Origin: Roridomyces roridus
Lineage: Eukaryota; Basidiomycota; Agaricomycetes; Agaricales; Mycenaceae
Assembly: GCA_029378245.1 (NCBI GenBank)
Contig: JARKIF010000009.1
Coordinates: 2,232,001-2,296,000, forward strand
DNA: 64,000 nucleotides
Direction: 5' to 3'
The position numbers and the translations under genes were made by a program. The notes under the pieces were generated by a model that was given only the letters and a program-made list of their open reading frames with translations, did not search any database and was not told where the DNA came from. Each line of letters begins with the position of its first letter. Position 1 is the stretch's first letter. Shown one piece after another: positions 43,343 to 55,654 of the stretch.

Positions 43343-45714
43343 ATGCGTCGATCATCCGTTCTCCAATCCAAAGTCGTCGTGGCGTACACCAAGTTTCTAC
43401 GCGGCCCTATCGAGGATTCTGCTTTCTACGCCGAACTATTTACTTTGGAAGTCGACCGCGGACATCTGCAGGCAGAGTTAAACGCCCTTCCCACAGAAGT
43501 CTTTCTTGGTTCTCTCAAGGTCTGTAGAACCAGCATCCTTCAGGGAATGTACGAACCAAATTCAGCCCAGCTTCAATGCCCTCGTTCGCGCGTGTCTCCA
43601 GCATGCCAGCGCAGCCGCCCCGAGCAACGACGCGAAAAGGCACGCGCTCGAGACGCTATCCATCCTGGTGCGAAACAATTTCCTTGGGGTGTTCATGTCG
43701 CATTAAATGTGCACCCTAGACGCGCTGTTTCTTTGCGAAAACGCCTACTGGCTTTGAAGTGATGGAGGTTTTCGCGGGCGGCGTCAACCAGAGCGATGCG
43801 GTCTTTACGGTGTGTTTTCCACCCGATCTGCTGCTTCCTCGTTCATCTTTGGCTCAGAATTTCACTGCGCTTATAAATGAATCTCTAGCCAATGAGGATA
43901 TCCCTGTCGATATCCGACACCAGGTGCTCCAGCTGGCATTGTGAGAATTCTTCATCCTGCGTAGCGTGAGGTTCTCATGAAATTCAGAATATTCATGTGT
44001 GGCGTCGGACAGGTGAGCAGGAGACTGTCCATCTCAAGGCCAGTCATTCATATTCCCTAGCTCAGTCCTGGCGCCTACTTTCTACGTCGTGATCTTTACC
44101 CTTCTATTGTTTCGGTTTGTCCTTTATCCTGTTCTCAGTACGCCTTCTCATGAGCACAGTTCATCAAAGCGCCGGAAACGGAGATCTACACCTTCGAGGC
44201 TATCCTATTGTAAGCCAACCGGCCATGATTAAGCCACAGGTACTCAGAAATTGCAGGTTAGCCGTTCTCGCCAATTTCCACAAGTCCAAACAAAATCCCT
44301 ACCTTCAACGAATATCCGAGTCCGAGGACAAGGACTTGATGCGCAAAATTTGTTGGGCCTCCAACTTTGCTCTGGACGCTGTGGTCAAGGCGTACCAAGA
44401 AATCGTCGATGATGATGTACAGACACTGGCCTCGACTTTTGGTTCCATGATTTCAATGCTAAGACCGGATCGAGCTTTAACTCCTGTCGATCCTCCAAAA
44501 GAGTTGTTCAAAAGCCAGTACGTGCGAATGCACAAATATTTAGCTATGGCTTACGGTGATAGACCGATAGAAGCATGTGTTGTGCTACTTCCAGTGTTCG
44601 AGTTTTTACGCACCAATCTGACGTTTCCGCTGGCTCTCATCTCACCGCCAGAGGAAGGTGCAAAATCCAGCGCCGTGTCCTCGCCTTGGAGCACCATTCT
44701 TTCTCTGTCCTCCTATCTTCTAACACACGCATCCTCGACATCGTCACCGCGAGCCATTGTCTACGCAAACCTTTGCCTGAACACCCTCTTCACGCTCGTT
44801 CGAAATGACGGTGTCCTATTTTCGTTTTCACAACCAAGCGATGAACGAATTCGGCTTTGTCGGCAACGGCTGCCCGTGCTGCCCGCCCCTGCAGCGCGGC
44901 GTCCTCCGCTGTGCGCGTTGCTTGATTGTTGTGTACTTTGGCTCCGGCACAATCTGCACAAGAAGTTGGAAGTGCAGTCATACACGTGAGTCCCGAATCC
45001 TCACACACAACCCTCATTGATTGGGGCCAGAACATGTATTTGGATTTGCTATCGCGTCGTCTGGTTCTTGAACAAAGCCCATATCCGACTAGAGTACACA
45101 TGGCAAGAATTATGGAGTGCGCTCATCGGATTACTGGCGTTTCTGTCGTCGAAATTGGACAGTCTCACGACAACAGGCGGCGTCGAACAACTAGCAAGAG
45201 CGGTAGGTGCATGAACCCACCTTTATTTTCAATCTCATCGTTGTGGCAGACGATACTCCTTTTGGATCTGTGTCTTGCAAAATGTGAAACGCTCTTGCCA
45301 ACGCCGCAAACTATCCACCAGTTTGTTGTGAGTAGAACAGATGAGTGCTGTTTCGTGTGCTGACTATAGCAGTACGAGCTAGTAAGATCATCATCAGTCC
45401 TGGAGGCGCAGCTATCACTCCTCAAGGCGCTTGCACTACCTCAAGCCGCCGAACGACGCACCTCCTGGACGGATGAGCAACCCGCGGAGATGCTTTTAGC
45501 CCGGCTATTGGGCACCACGGAGTTTTATCAGAAAAAGGTGGCCGAATCGCGGTCACAGTCGGCCAAAGGCGCGATGCGGGTCGTCGCGGCGGAAATCGAC
45601 AGAGACGGGTTGCAGGGCATGCGTGATTTTCGGGAGACGGAGCCTCCTGGGGAGGTTGCTGAAGTCACGTTTTCGCGATTCGCGTGTAGTGATGTCCTGT
45701 CTCTTATGCCTTGA
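43343..45714 (+). CDS. ARMH3-type armadillo-like helical protein
   Basis: In animals ARMH3 (C10orf76) works at the Golgi with PI4KB; fungal members are little studied. The protein is all helical with many short exons: VVVAYTKFLRGPIEDSAFYA, FNALVRACLQHASAAAPSND, WEVMEVFAGGVNQSDAVF-like, INESLANEDIPVDIRHQVLQ, LAVLANFHKSKQNPYLQRIS, CWASNFALDAVVKAYQEIVD, CVVLLPVFEFLRTNLTFPL, WFLNKAHIRLEYTWQELWSA, and an end in EVTFSRFACSDVLSLMP. That order matches the conserved ARMH3 domain. The start at 43343 is the best in-frame ATG near the first exon, and an upstream in-frame ATG at 43265 is possible. Confidence 0.8.
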
Positions 45715-47900
45715 GTTTCAATGTTCGCTTGGGGCGAAGCTACTCGGACTGGTAGATCACGAGAGAGAACTCCGTTTTCATATTTCGGGCAAAGGAATCT
45801 TGATCAAGACTTTCGTTCTTGGTCGCACGGAATAGAAAAAAAAATCGGATTTGGTTGGATGCAGTACGTGCACTGTGCAACTTCAACTCCGTTCCTCCCC
45901 CAAACACGTTCCAAGCTAATTCGTTCATCGCCTTGTTTCCTCTCCCCACCGTCGCCTCAAGATTTCAATCCCAGTCAGAACATCGAGAGCAAAGTTGGTT
46001 GGATGGTATGATGTAGGCTCTGCGTGTTGCCGTGCGGGCGCGGGTGTCTGGAGTACGTGATGCCAGGTGGGCGGAGGCGCGAAGGAGCGTGGTTGCCGAT
46101 GGGCGGTGAGGGATAGGTTGTGGACGAAACCAGGCCAGCGAGATGAGCATTGGCCAAGACGGGCGGACGGACAACTCCAACGACGTGACCAAAAGACCCT
46201 TCTTCCACAAAAACCAACTCCAATCCGACAGCTGCCCAGCTAGACGTCGCCCGAGTCGAAAGTGCGACCACCCCCCGCGCCAACGTCTTGCTGAGTCGGT
46301 TTCAACCACGTACCGCGACGTGCGGCAGCCCAAGCGTCCTTGCCGGCCGTACCTTGGTCTTCGCGTCGTGGTCCCGCCGGTCTTGGAGTGGTGATGGTGG
46401 GTTTGGGGCAAATGAGTGGTGTCGCTGTCGTCTCCGTCGACAGGCAGAGTCCTGTATGCGACGCCCGTCTTGTCCTGGACCTGGGGATCTCGCTGGGGTG
46501 CTTGACGTGGGTCGGCGTCGAGCGGAAGGCGAAAAAGGGCGGGAAGAGGAAGCGAGCGACGAGTGAGGACGACATTGAGTCTTCTCAGCGAGCAGGGCGA
46601 CTGTCCGACCGGGAGAGGGAGCAACGGACAAGACAGGCGGGACGTGGCCATCGTGGGCTCAGTCACTTCGCGGCCCGGCCCTAACCCAAAACCAGTCGGC
46701 AAGGGTCCTACCACAGGAGGGGGGGCGAGTGCGGGGGCAAGGCTGGCCATAACATGTAGGGGGGCGGCGCGCCAATACCCAGTCCGCAGCTATCTAACCT
46801 GATGTGGTAGGTCCCACAGTTCCTGCTTCGGCGGCAAGGGGTCGTCCTTGAGTCACTTCATCGCTGGTCTCGTTCGTGGGGCGGGGCGGAGGTATGAAGC
46901 TACTACAACGCGTCAGCGAGTGGTCGACAACGGCGAGAAAGGCTGCTTACAATGTCCGAGACGATGCGCGACCATGGGCGGGTGAGAGTTGAAGTGAAAT
47001 CTGAAAGGGCGAGTCAATACTGGCGTTCTAATCGACGATGAGGATGCATTACCTCGCAACCGACAGACATTGCCCATGTGAACGCGGGCGGCAGGCAACG
47101 GCGATGGCTATAACGGCGAGTCAGTATGCACGTCACAAGGGGCGATGAGGACAGACGAACGGTCAGAGCGCTGCTAGCCAGGCCATCGAGGAACGCTGGG
47201 TGCCCGTAGGCGGAGGAGGTAGTAGTCGCTCCATGGGAGGAGGAAAGAGAAGAAGATGGGGGATTAGAGGCCGAAAATCGTTCTTATATACCTCTCCGAC
47301 GTTGCATTTCGCACAAGAATGGAGATCGGACAGCGGATGTCGAGCGGAAGGCATTTACTCGGGACATGGCTCGGAGACCAGACAAAGTTTTTGTCCAGGG
47401 CGTCGCCGTGGATTCTCGCGTGTATAGAATGGGGTGGGCGAACTCGCCAGAGAGATGACGCGCTTCAACGGCGAGAGACGCGTCAAGTATAGAAGTCGAG
47501 CAAGAGAGGCGCGTCCCACGTGACTACAACCGCAACTTGCAAATCCAACTGAGGGAGCCCAAATTTCGACCATACAAATTTTATATTCCAGTCAGTCCGC
47601 TCAATCCACAACAAGTAGACAGACAAAGCAATAAGACAACGACGAGGGAGGCAGGGAGGGAGGGTATGCATGCATGTACAAAAGACCGTATGATATGTGA
47701 CTGAAGGAGTGGGGGTGGTAGTACAGTGTGAGTATGTATCGTGAAGAAAATTAGGTGGAGATGACAATAAAGAATTGGGTCCGAGGTACGTTATCGTGCG
47801 TGGTTGGCTGCGATCCCAGTCAGATTTTTCTGAAAAAAAGACAGTCTCGAACGACTCACGCATAATGTCATTTCTAGAGATGTTGGGCATAATGGGGTCA
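45715..47900. other. about 2.2 kb without a convincing gene
   Basis: The stretch is GC-rich with many overlapping open frames on both strands (the longest is minus, 45965-46750), but they are low complexity and mirror each other. No domain, signal peptide or coherent splice series was found. It may be the 3' flank of ARMH3 plus regulatory DNA, or hold a fast-evolving gene I cannot see. Confidence 0.5.
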
Positions 47901-48005
47901 TGAATCCAAAGGATTATGTGCATCGAATAATAGATTAGAGGGATGAGCTGCAAAAACGGTCAGTAAAGCCACACCTACCGCGGGAAGACTCACATTGGAC
48001 GGATG

Positions 48006-49532
48006 CTATCGACTATTTTCACCTGCATTCCCAGTATACCACGACAACTGGACACTCCCAACACCGCGGATATACACCTTGGCGCGAAGTCGACAAACCG
48101 TGTCCGCAACGTCCGCATCCCGAAAGTGTACATGCAAGTCATCGTTCGGCATCCTCGTTATCTGGCTCACTTCACCAAAGCTCTGCAAATATGTTAAAGA
48201 AAGGTTCCTCGACAGGGAAGAAACTCTTACCTCGCACCACCGCTTGGCAGCGTCAAACTTGCGCGTATCTCCAGCCGCGATGCCACTAATGACGAGCTTC
48301 TTCTTCCTCTTTCCCCTAGGCCCGATCGAAGCAAACGAGACACGAGGGAGGGTACGGTTCTTGTTTTCAGGAGAGGAGTAAGCCACCTCCGGCTTACTTG
48401 CCTTGTCCTTGTGTGGTGGGGGATCCGCAACGGTATTCGAACTCGCAAGCCTCGACCCAGGTTTTGGACCAAGGGGCACACGGGGACGGGGCGGCATCCC
48501 AAGATACCCATCAGCCGACATGGTTGACAGCGCCCCACGAGGCGATGAAGAGCGCGAATAGAACTCGCTCAAATCGTCCAAGTATGATGGGCTGGGTCCA
48601 GACCATACAGAGAACGACGATGCATTCGCGCTGGAATCCAGCTTGAGCACACTGCCCCCAGGGCCATACGACCGACTTCGAGCTCGGATCGACTCGGTGG
48701 GCGTACCCGGCAAATCCCCGTCGGCAGTCGTCAACGTCGTCGTCGTGTAAGTGCGACTCGATGAGATACTGGGCCGCGACTGATGAGGCAGCGAGTCCGA
48801 GTGCGCGATAGACGACTGAGATGGCGACATGCCGAAATGCCCCAACACGCTCGGCCGCCATCTTGACTTTGTCGTTGTTGGCGAGGGTTGAGGGTCCATT
48901 AGGACGTTGACGCCGGACAGACTGGACGACCGCGTATGCCTCGAATGCGTCGTTTCCGTGCTGCTACGTGGTGCACGAGGGAAGAACAGCCCGCGTGTCG
49001 TCGGTGAGCGCGACGCTGACTCCCCAGTGGAAGAAACCGCGACTGACGATGCCGGGGAATGCGAACGGAAAGGGTTGCGAAACGACGAGGGAGTCGGTAA
49101 CAGTTTGAGGGTTGAGCCCCGACGTGAAGGGGTCATTACAGGCGTTCCAGGCAGCTAGAATGAAAAAGCAGATATTTAAGAACCCGAACTCCACACATCT
49201 AATCGCCGATCACCGCAAACGCACCTCTGGTGGAAGGGGGATATCGTCCTCGAGAAGATCGTAGCTGCTCATAGAAACCGCACTCGTGTTGAACTTGGGC
49301 GAGCCAAGCAATTCGGGGTACGCCAGATATGGATTAGACCGCGTTCCGGCATGAAAGGGCTGTGGTGGTGGCGTATCAACCTCGACGTCGGGCTGTTGCT
49401 GGTCCAGTATCCACTTGTCCAGCATACTCGACCGCCTCCTTCGCGGTTGAAGCAAGAGGGGAGTAATGTTGAACGGGTCGTCCTCTACGGCAGTATAAGG
49501 GGCGTCACCATGGCTTTCGAAGACCGTGGAGG
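48006..49532 (-). CDS. RRM-containing Ser-rich protein, 5' end unresolved
   Basis: The long Ser/Pro/Thr-rich middle (RSHSPASSVAVSSTGESASR, then RPSISSSRTYTTTTLTTADG) precedes a C-terminal RNA-recognition-like fold: KKLVISGIAAGDTRKFDAAK (RNP2-like strand and helix), an intron at about 48187-48233 (gtaagagt...tttgcag), then SFGEVSQITRMPNDDLHVHF and VRLRAKVYIRG-like strands. An upstream exon (about 49532-49225) with DPFNITPLLLQPRRRRS and LDKWILDQQQPDVEVD joins by a splice at about 49155-49224. The first in-frame ATG there is 49425, but the frame extends upstream, so a 5' exon is likely. An alternative C-terminal splice could extend it to about 47905. RNA binding is inferred. Confidence 0.6.
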
Positions 49533-49940
49533 ACTGCCCTATAACGCGAAGAAGCACGTATTTAGATGAGTATTTGAACTAGTAGACAGAGTATAAGCTT
49601 CACGCACCGAGTTTACGCGTGCGCATCGCGTGTCTGCTAGCGGTCTTGAAAGCAAAAGTCGAGATACAAGAGGGGTCGTGGATTGTGTATTTGTGCAGAG
49701 AGAACAGAGGTTGTACACGGAAACAAAATACAGAAGAGCTGGGGCCGTGGCCAAGATGGTTTCAGCAACAGGCAGTCATGGCGAAGGGTGAGATGAGTTG
49801 TGGTCGGTGGGAAGTGATAGTGTGTGTTGAATGAACGGCGTGACCTGACGAAATCGCAGCCTCGTTGCTGATCGCTTCCATATTTGGACACCGGCAAAGC
49901 GCCTCGAGGCGCCATCGCCGCGCCTGGCCCCGAAACGCGA

Positions 49941-50857
49941 CTACGGCCCTTGCAGCGATGTCGTGATCCGTTGCACAATTTTTTCGAACAATTTTGCAGA
50001 GGGTGTTGCCGAATATTTCTGTAGCAATGGGAACGCGTTGTTGTCGGTCGAATCGATTGTATTCGCGTCACTCGCGTCCAGCAGCGTAACGAGTTCAGTG
50101 TCCACCGGCAAACCGCCAAGGAACGTCAACTCCTCTCGTTTGGCCATCGCTTCCCCACCTCCCGTCGAGAACACATTGCTCACCTCCCCGCAGCACGGGC
50201 ACACATAACCACTCATATTCTCGATTAAGCCGAGGACAGGCAGGTTCACTGCACGCGTGAATGAAAGGCACTTCATCGCGTCCATGAGAGCGACCGCTTG
50301 CGGCGTCGTGACGATAACCGAGGACAACCGCGCGTGAAGCGGAGCCATGTGCTCCAGAAGCGAAAGGTGTTCGTCCGACGTCCCTATCAAGAGTTCACTT
50401 TTAAAAGGCACGCAAGGACAGAGGGACGAGGCCACTCACCTGGCGGGGTATCAATCACCAGATAGTCCAACTCTCCCCACCTCACATCGCTCAAAAACTG
50501 CCGTATCATCCCATTCTTCTTCGGTCCTCTCCAAACGACCGAATCGCCCTTGTTCTTGAGCAGGAAACCAACGCTCATGCAAGCCAACCGGGCCTCGGAG
50601 CCATCAGCATAAACAGGCACCCAGCCGTCGCTGCTCTGATGCACCCCATGTCCATCCAGGCCTAGCATGCGTGGAATGGAGGGTCCGGTGAGGTCTACGT
50701 CCAGAATGCCGACTCGCGCAGTGGGCGAGGAACGATACAGATTGAGCGCGAGCTGGGTGGACACGGACGATTTTCCGACGCCACCTTTGCCGGCAAGGAC
50801 GATGATAATGTGCTTGACGGACTGCAAGCGTCTCGAGGCTGGTGTTTCCGACGACAT
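49941..50857 (-). CDS. CFD1: CFD1/NUBP2, cytosolic Fe-S scaffold P-loop NTPase
   Basis: With NBP35 it forms the scaffold on which cytosolic and nuclear Fe-S clusters are built. The ATG at 50857 starts [20 protein letters not shown]. The deviant Walker [10 protein letters not shown] follows within 30 residues, then [36 protein letters not shown] and [10 protein letters not shown]. An intron (about 50381-50438, gtgagtgg...gatag) leads to [12 protein letters not shown] and [20 protein letters not shown]. The cluster-binding CxxC pair is in [14 protein letters not shown]. The lack of an N-terminal Cys-rich extension separates it from NBP35. Confidence 0.9.
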
Positions 50858-50959
50858 GGGTGAGCAAGCAAGAAAATCGAGGAATTAGTCATTGGTGCGC
50901 GGACACGTGGGAGCGATTTGATAAGATTACAGGCGCGTCAGTAAAGTACAAGAAAAATG

Positions 50960-52244
50960 CTACACAACAAAAAGCTCGGGCTTGAGATTCATCTTACACA
51001 ACCGGGCAATCAGCCCAGACAGTTGAAGAAGCGTGCCAACACCTTCAAGGATACGCATATGCGTGAATCCGATTTCCTAGGACGCATGAGCACAAGCCTG
51101 AGATGAATTGAAAGGCCATCACTTTGATATACTCCAACTTCTGGTACTCGACCATTCTGGCAAGTCATTAGAGTTGAAAATAATTCAGTGAAATGCACCC
51201 ACTCGTCAAAAGTCTTGACCACCCTGAAAATCGTCACTACAATATCCACGGCGCTGTATCCCTGGTCCCAAAGCTCGGTCAGCTTCTCCATAGAGGTGCT
51301 GATGTCGCCTTTGACGCAGGCACGAATCATGGCCTGGACGAGAACCGGGTGTGGCTGGTCGCAGACTTTGAATACATTGTCTCCCGAAACGAAGCCAAAG
51401 CCCGAGTGCGTGGATTGCAAGTTGTTGATGGCTTGCCGCATGTCGCCTTCCGAGGTGAATATGAGCGCCGTCATACCGTCGTCGTTGTATTCCACCTTGA
51501 GGCAAGATTAGAGAAGGATGAAACAAGAACAGCCACAAACCTTCTCCATCTCGCAAATCTCAATCAACCTCTTGAGTATCTCCTGGTCTCTCAGCTTCGC
51601 ATACCGCAATATCGCACATCGACTCTGTATAGGCTCGATAATCTTGTTGCTCATATTGCACGCAAGGCAGAACCGGGTCGTGTTGGAGAAGATTTCCATG
51701 GTACGCCGTAGCGCCTGTTGCGCGCCGGCAGTCATACTATCCGCTTCGTCGAGAATCACGATCTTGTGTCGACCGCGAGGCAGGGTGACCTTTTTCTGTG
51801 CAAAGGACTTGATTTTGTTGCGGACAACATCGATGCCACTGGGTGGCAAATTGAGGTTCAAGGTTGCAAGAACAGAGAGACGCGACGCACCGTTCATCCG
51901 ACGCGTTCAGCTCGAGCACCCCTTCCTTGTAAGCATCACCCAACAGCTGGTGGGCGAGACAATGTATACTCGTCGTCTTGCCGATACCGGGCATTCCCTG
52001 CAGCTGGATGAGTCAAACGACGCGTAAAGCCAGACGAGCGCACCGAAATGATGATATGTGGGCAATTCCCTTCCCTCGCGATGACTTTAAGACGGTCGAT
52101 CGTGTCTGCGTTGCCCACAACGTCGTCCAACAGGACTGGTCTGTATTTCTCGACCCTGCAGACAGTCAATAAACGTCCATTTGAAAGGAAACACGCGTAC
52201 CAGGGAAGCTCATACGGAATTTCGTTCGCTTTCGAGGTGGACAT
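50960..52244 (-). CDS. RFC4: RFC4 (human RFC2 type), clamp-loader subunit
   Basis: As part of the replication factor C pentamer it loads PCNA onto primed DNA. The ATG at 52244 ([20 protein letters not shown]) leads into [20 protein letters not shown]. Walker A is [10 protein letters not shown], followed by [30 protein letters not shown], Walker [32 protein letters not shown] and the arginine-finger SRC box [12 protein letters not shown]. Next comes [20 protein letters not shown], and it ends in NLKPELFVV. Five or six short introns are present. The VEKYRP-DDVVGN start with [18 protein letters not shown] matches the yeast Rfc4/human RFC2 branch best. Only 46 bp separate its start codon from that of the seryl-tRNA synthetase. 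Confidence 0.9.
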
Positions 52245-52290
52245 GGAAAAGACGCGTTCTGAGCACAGCCACAATCAGCAAGGCTTTCTC

Positions 52291-53791
52291 ATGGCCTCCG
52301 TCGCTCGTGCGGCACGGCGCTCCTTCCTCCACGCTGGTGAGGCATACCAACCTTGTCTGGCCTTCAATTTTTTAACAACGACCCCGAGGCAGAAGATTTA
52401 CGTCCACTGACGCAGGCGTCGCCAGCCGTCAACGAGCTCTCCCACCACCCCGCCTCGACTACCGCGGCGTCTCTGAGAACATTGTATACAAGTCTACCAA
52501 CGCCATTAACCGCAAGGCTCCCATAGCACGAGACGCCATTCAAGCCGTCGCGCGGGCCTACACCGAGCTGAAAACCATATCGGGCTCTTTAAATGCCCAA
52601 CGGAACGCCCGCTCTGCCGTTGGTGAACGCATCCGACGGAGTGCGGTGGCCAACGACGTCAAGGAAAAGGAGTTGGCAATGGCCGAGGCACTGAAAATCA
52701 AGGAAGAAATTGCCCGACTAGAGCCCGCTCTGGCCGCCGTGGAGGAGAGCCTCTTGTCGCTGGCGTTGGCAATCCCGAACGACACCCACCCATCTTCTCC
52801 ACTAGGCCCCGAGTCTGCAGCAGTAACGCTCTCGACGCACGGTCCAGAACTACTTGCTGCCGACTCTCGCCGCGACCACGTGACGATCGCGAAGAAATTT
52901 GGGCTGGTCGATTTCGAGGGTGCAGCAACAGTGACAGGCTCCTCGTGGTACTACCTCCTCAATGAAGCAGCTCTGTTGGAGATGGCGCTCACAAACTACG
53001 CGCTACACATCGCAGCCAAACACGGTTTCTCCCCCGTCACCACCCCGGACGTCGTCCGCTCCGACATTGCCAGTCGTTGCGGCTTCCAACCACGAGACGA
53101 TCCAGATTCACCTGCGTCGCAGGTTTATCATTTGCAGTCGAAAGACCTCGTCCTGGCAGCAACGTCCGAAATCCCCCTCGCAGGTATGTTTGCAAGCAAA
53201 CTCTACCTGGACACCGCCCTTCCCCTCAAGGTTGTTGGCATTGGCCGCGCCTTCCGTGCCGAAGCAGGCGCTCGCGGCTCAGACACCCGGGGATTATACC
53301 GCGTACATCAATTCACCAAAGTCGAGCTCTTCGCCGTAACCAAAGCGGAGGAAAGCGAGCGGATGATGGAGGAGATGAAAGCCGTTCAAATGAGTATCAT
53401 GAACGGTCTGCGTGTGCCGTATCGGATTCTCGATATGCCGAGCGAAGAGCTGGGTGCATCCGCGTATCGCAAGTACGATATCGAGGCGTGGATGCCTGGG
53501 AGGGGTGCCTGGGGCGAGGTGTGCTCGCTCTCCAATTGCACAGACTATCAATCGAGGCGGCTGCACATCCGATACCAGGTCAATCCCACGACAGGCACGA
53601 CACCCACAAAACCCACCACATTCGCTCACACCCTCAATGGCACCGCAGCAGCCATCCCACGCCTCATCATCACGCTGCTCGAAAACGGCGCTACATTCGA
53701 TGAGCAGGGCGAGTTGGTTTCTATCGCTCTGCCCGAGGTATTAAAACCATTCTGGATTGAGACGGATAGAACAATCATAACTTGGCGATAA
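52291..53791 (+). CDS. DIA4: mitochondrial seryl-tRNA synthetase
   Basis: It charges mitochondrial tRNA-Ser. The ATG at 52291 gives a basic presequence (MASVARAARRSFLHA), then an intron at about 52336-52414 (gtgaggca...gacgcag). The N-terminal coiled-coil arm (AQRNARSAVGERIRRSAVAN to LEPALAAVEESLLSLALAIP) binds tRNA. The class II core includes GSSWYYLLNEAALLEMALTN, motif 2 GIGRAFRAEAGARGSDTRGL followed by YRVHQFTKVELFAV, EVCSLSNCTDYQSRRLHIRY and motif 3 LNGTAAAIPRLIITLLENGA. The presequence and bacterial-type core point to the organellar enzyme (yeast DIA4). A single long exon covers nearly all of it, with no frame break. Confidence 0.9.
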
Positions 53792-53850
53792 GCCAAAACC
53801 CCGTACTGACTACAACATTGTAATTTTATACACATAAATAATTCCTCTCA

Positions 53851-55551
53851 TCAGTCAGCAAATGGGTCCGCGAAGGGATCGTCCACATCCACCTTGGACC
53901 CAGCAGGACTATCAAACTTGGCCCTCCGGAACCCAGAAGCGGCCTCGTCATCCGAGATGGTAGCGTAATTCCTCGTCCCCCTGCCAGACGACGGTCCGGC
54001 AGCATTGTGGGCGTCCTCATCGGACGAATCATAGTCGCTGAAATCAGACAACGACCCCCTTTCATAAGCCTCCCCGCCCGTATGTCCGTCATCCTCGTCC
54101 GAGAGCGTAGACGGCCGCATCGGCGGGGGGAGATTCTGCGACGAGGACCCCAACACACCAAAGTTAAGATCGTGCAGGTCCGGATGGACGTCCTCATCTT
54201 TCGAAGAGGACTTGCCTCGATACGAGTTCTTTGCCCGCGCAACAGCCATACGCTGTTTCTCTTGCAACTTGTTAACCTCCGTTTCCGAAATGTTAACAGC
54301 TGCGAGGCCGGCCGTGACCCCGCCGGCCTCATCTTCGGGTTCCGCCGTGGGGGAAGACATCTTGTCGTACATCTCCAACGCAGTGATAATGCGGTCGTTT
54401 GTCTCGATCAAGGTCCCGATCAGCTCTTCGTTTTCGACGAGCTGGTGGAATATAAGATTGGGTTTGTTGAAGCAGAAAGAGAACAAACCTGAATATACCG
54501 AACGACGGGTTTCCGCGCCTGCTTCGCTTTCGCGAGGCATTCTTGCACCCTTTCATTCGTCAAAAGGCTGTCCTTTTCCTGGTTAACGAGCTGCGAATCG
54601 AATGAGCAAACGTGGTACTAAACAATAAAGCACTCACCGTAATCGCGTTCACCAGGTTACTAGACGCCTGCGATGCCTCCAAGATACTCGCAAGGACCAT
54701 CGGCCTCTCCTTTTCAAAATCGAATGGTGCCCTCTTGGGCCGATTCTTCCTCTCCTTTTCCAACCTGCGCCTCTCCAACTCCGCCAGCCTCTCCTTCTCC
54801 TTGGCCTGCTCCTTCTCCAGCTTCGCAGCCTTCCTCTTCGCCTCCCGGTCCAACGCCTCCGGATCCGGCAACCCCATAGTATTGAGGTTCTGTGAATGCT
54901 GGGTGGGTTTGGGTTGTTTGTACAGCCCCGCTACGATGCTCATAGATGGATCGGATTTAAACTGGTCGTGCCAGGAAGCTAGGACGAGGAGAAGTTTCTT
55001 CTTGACCTTCTTATCGGTGAAGCTGTCGTTGGCGAGGTGTTTGAGGGCGTCGGTGAGCTGGCCATCAGCGAATGTGGCTTTTGTGTACATGAATACAAGG
55101 GGCTGAGACTAGGTTGCGGAACACACTTTGAAACTTGTGGCCACAGTTTTCGACGAGGGCTTTGAGAATCACAAGGGCGCGGTACTGCTGGTGCGGATGC
55201 CCATGTTTGAGTTTCTTCCTGATCGCTCTCGACGCCTCCGCCGGACTGGAGACTATGTATCGGTCGGGGATTCAGAGATAAGGAGCAAAATAATCACCCG
55301 GCGCCCTGCAGATTTATCGAGTCGACGAGCTCCGGTATCCTGAAAGTGAAAGGTGAAATGAATCAGGGTCAATGTATGAACATAGCCGAACCCATCGTAG
55401 GCCTCGTCCGCCACGGAATCTGCAGTGAGAATGTCGACCCAATCTGTGACCGACGACTAGAACAGTTCAGATGGCAAGCAATTCGAAGAGACCAGAGACG
55501 GACGTGTGGCTTCTCGCGATTAAAGGCGTTCTTGAGTGCGAGTGCGGCCAT
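53851..55551 (-). CDS. LSB5: LSB5-like VHS-GAT endocytic adaptor
   Basis: It is a GGA/Tom1-like adaptor linking ubiquitinated cargo and actin patches. The ATG at 55551 gives MAALALKNAFNREKPH. An intron (about 55457-55503, ends gttctag) leads into the VHS domain: SSVTDWVDILTADSVADEAY, IPELVDSINLQG, RKKLKHGHPHQQYRALVILK, TDALKHLANDSFTDKKVKKK. A charged coiled coil (EALDREAKRKAAKLEKEQAK) separates it from a GAT domain (LVENEELIGTLIETNDRIIT, ALEMYDKMSS). The C-terminus is acidic and disordered and ends in a DPFADPFAD repeat. DPF and NPF-like tails bind endocytic adaptors. At least six short introns are inferred. Confidence 0.85.
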
Positions 55552-55654
55552 GGAAGTCGAGATGACAGGAGTGAGAGTGATCCAATGATGTCATTCAATC
55601 CGATTGTTCGTCCACAAGAATTACAGGAAAAATACAGAAAAAAGTGTAGAAAAG

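Noticed and set aside
45965..46750. 261-codon minus-strand frame plus several overlapping frames
   Set aside because: GC-rich low complexity on both strands, with no domain and no conserved phrase. Not enough to call a gene.
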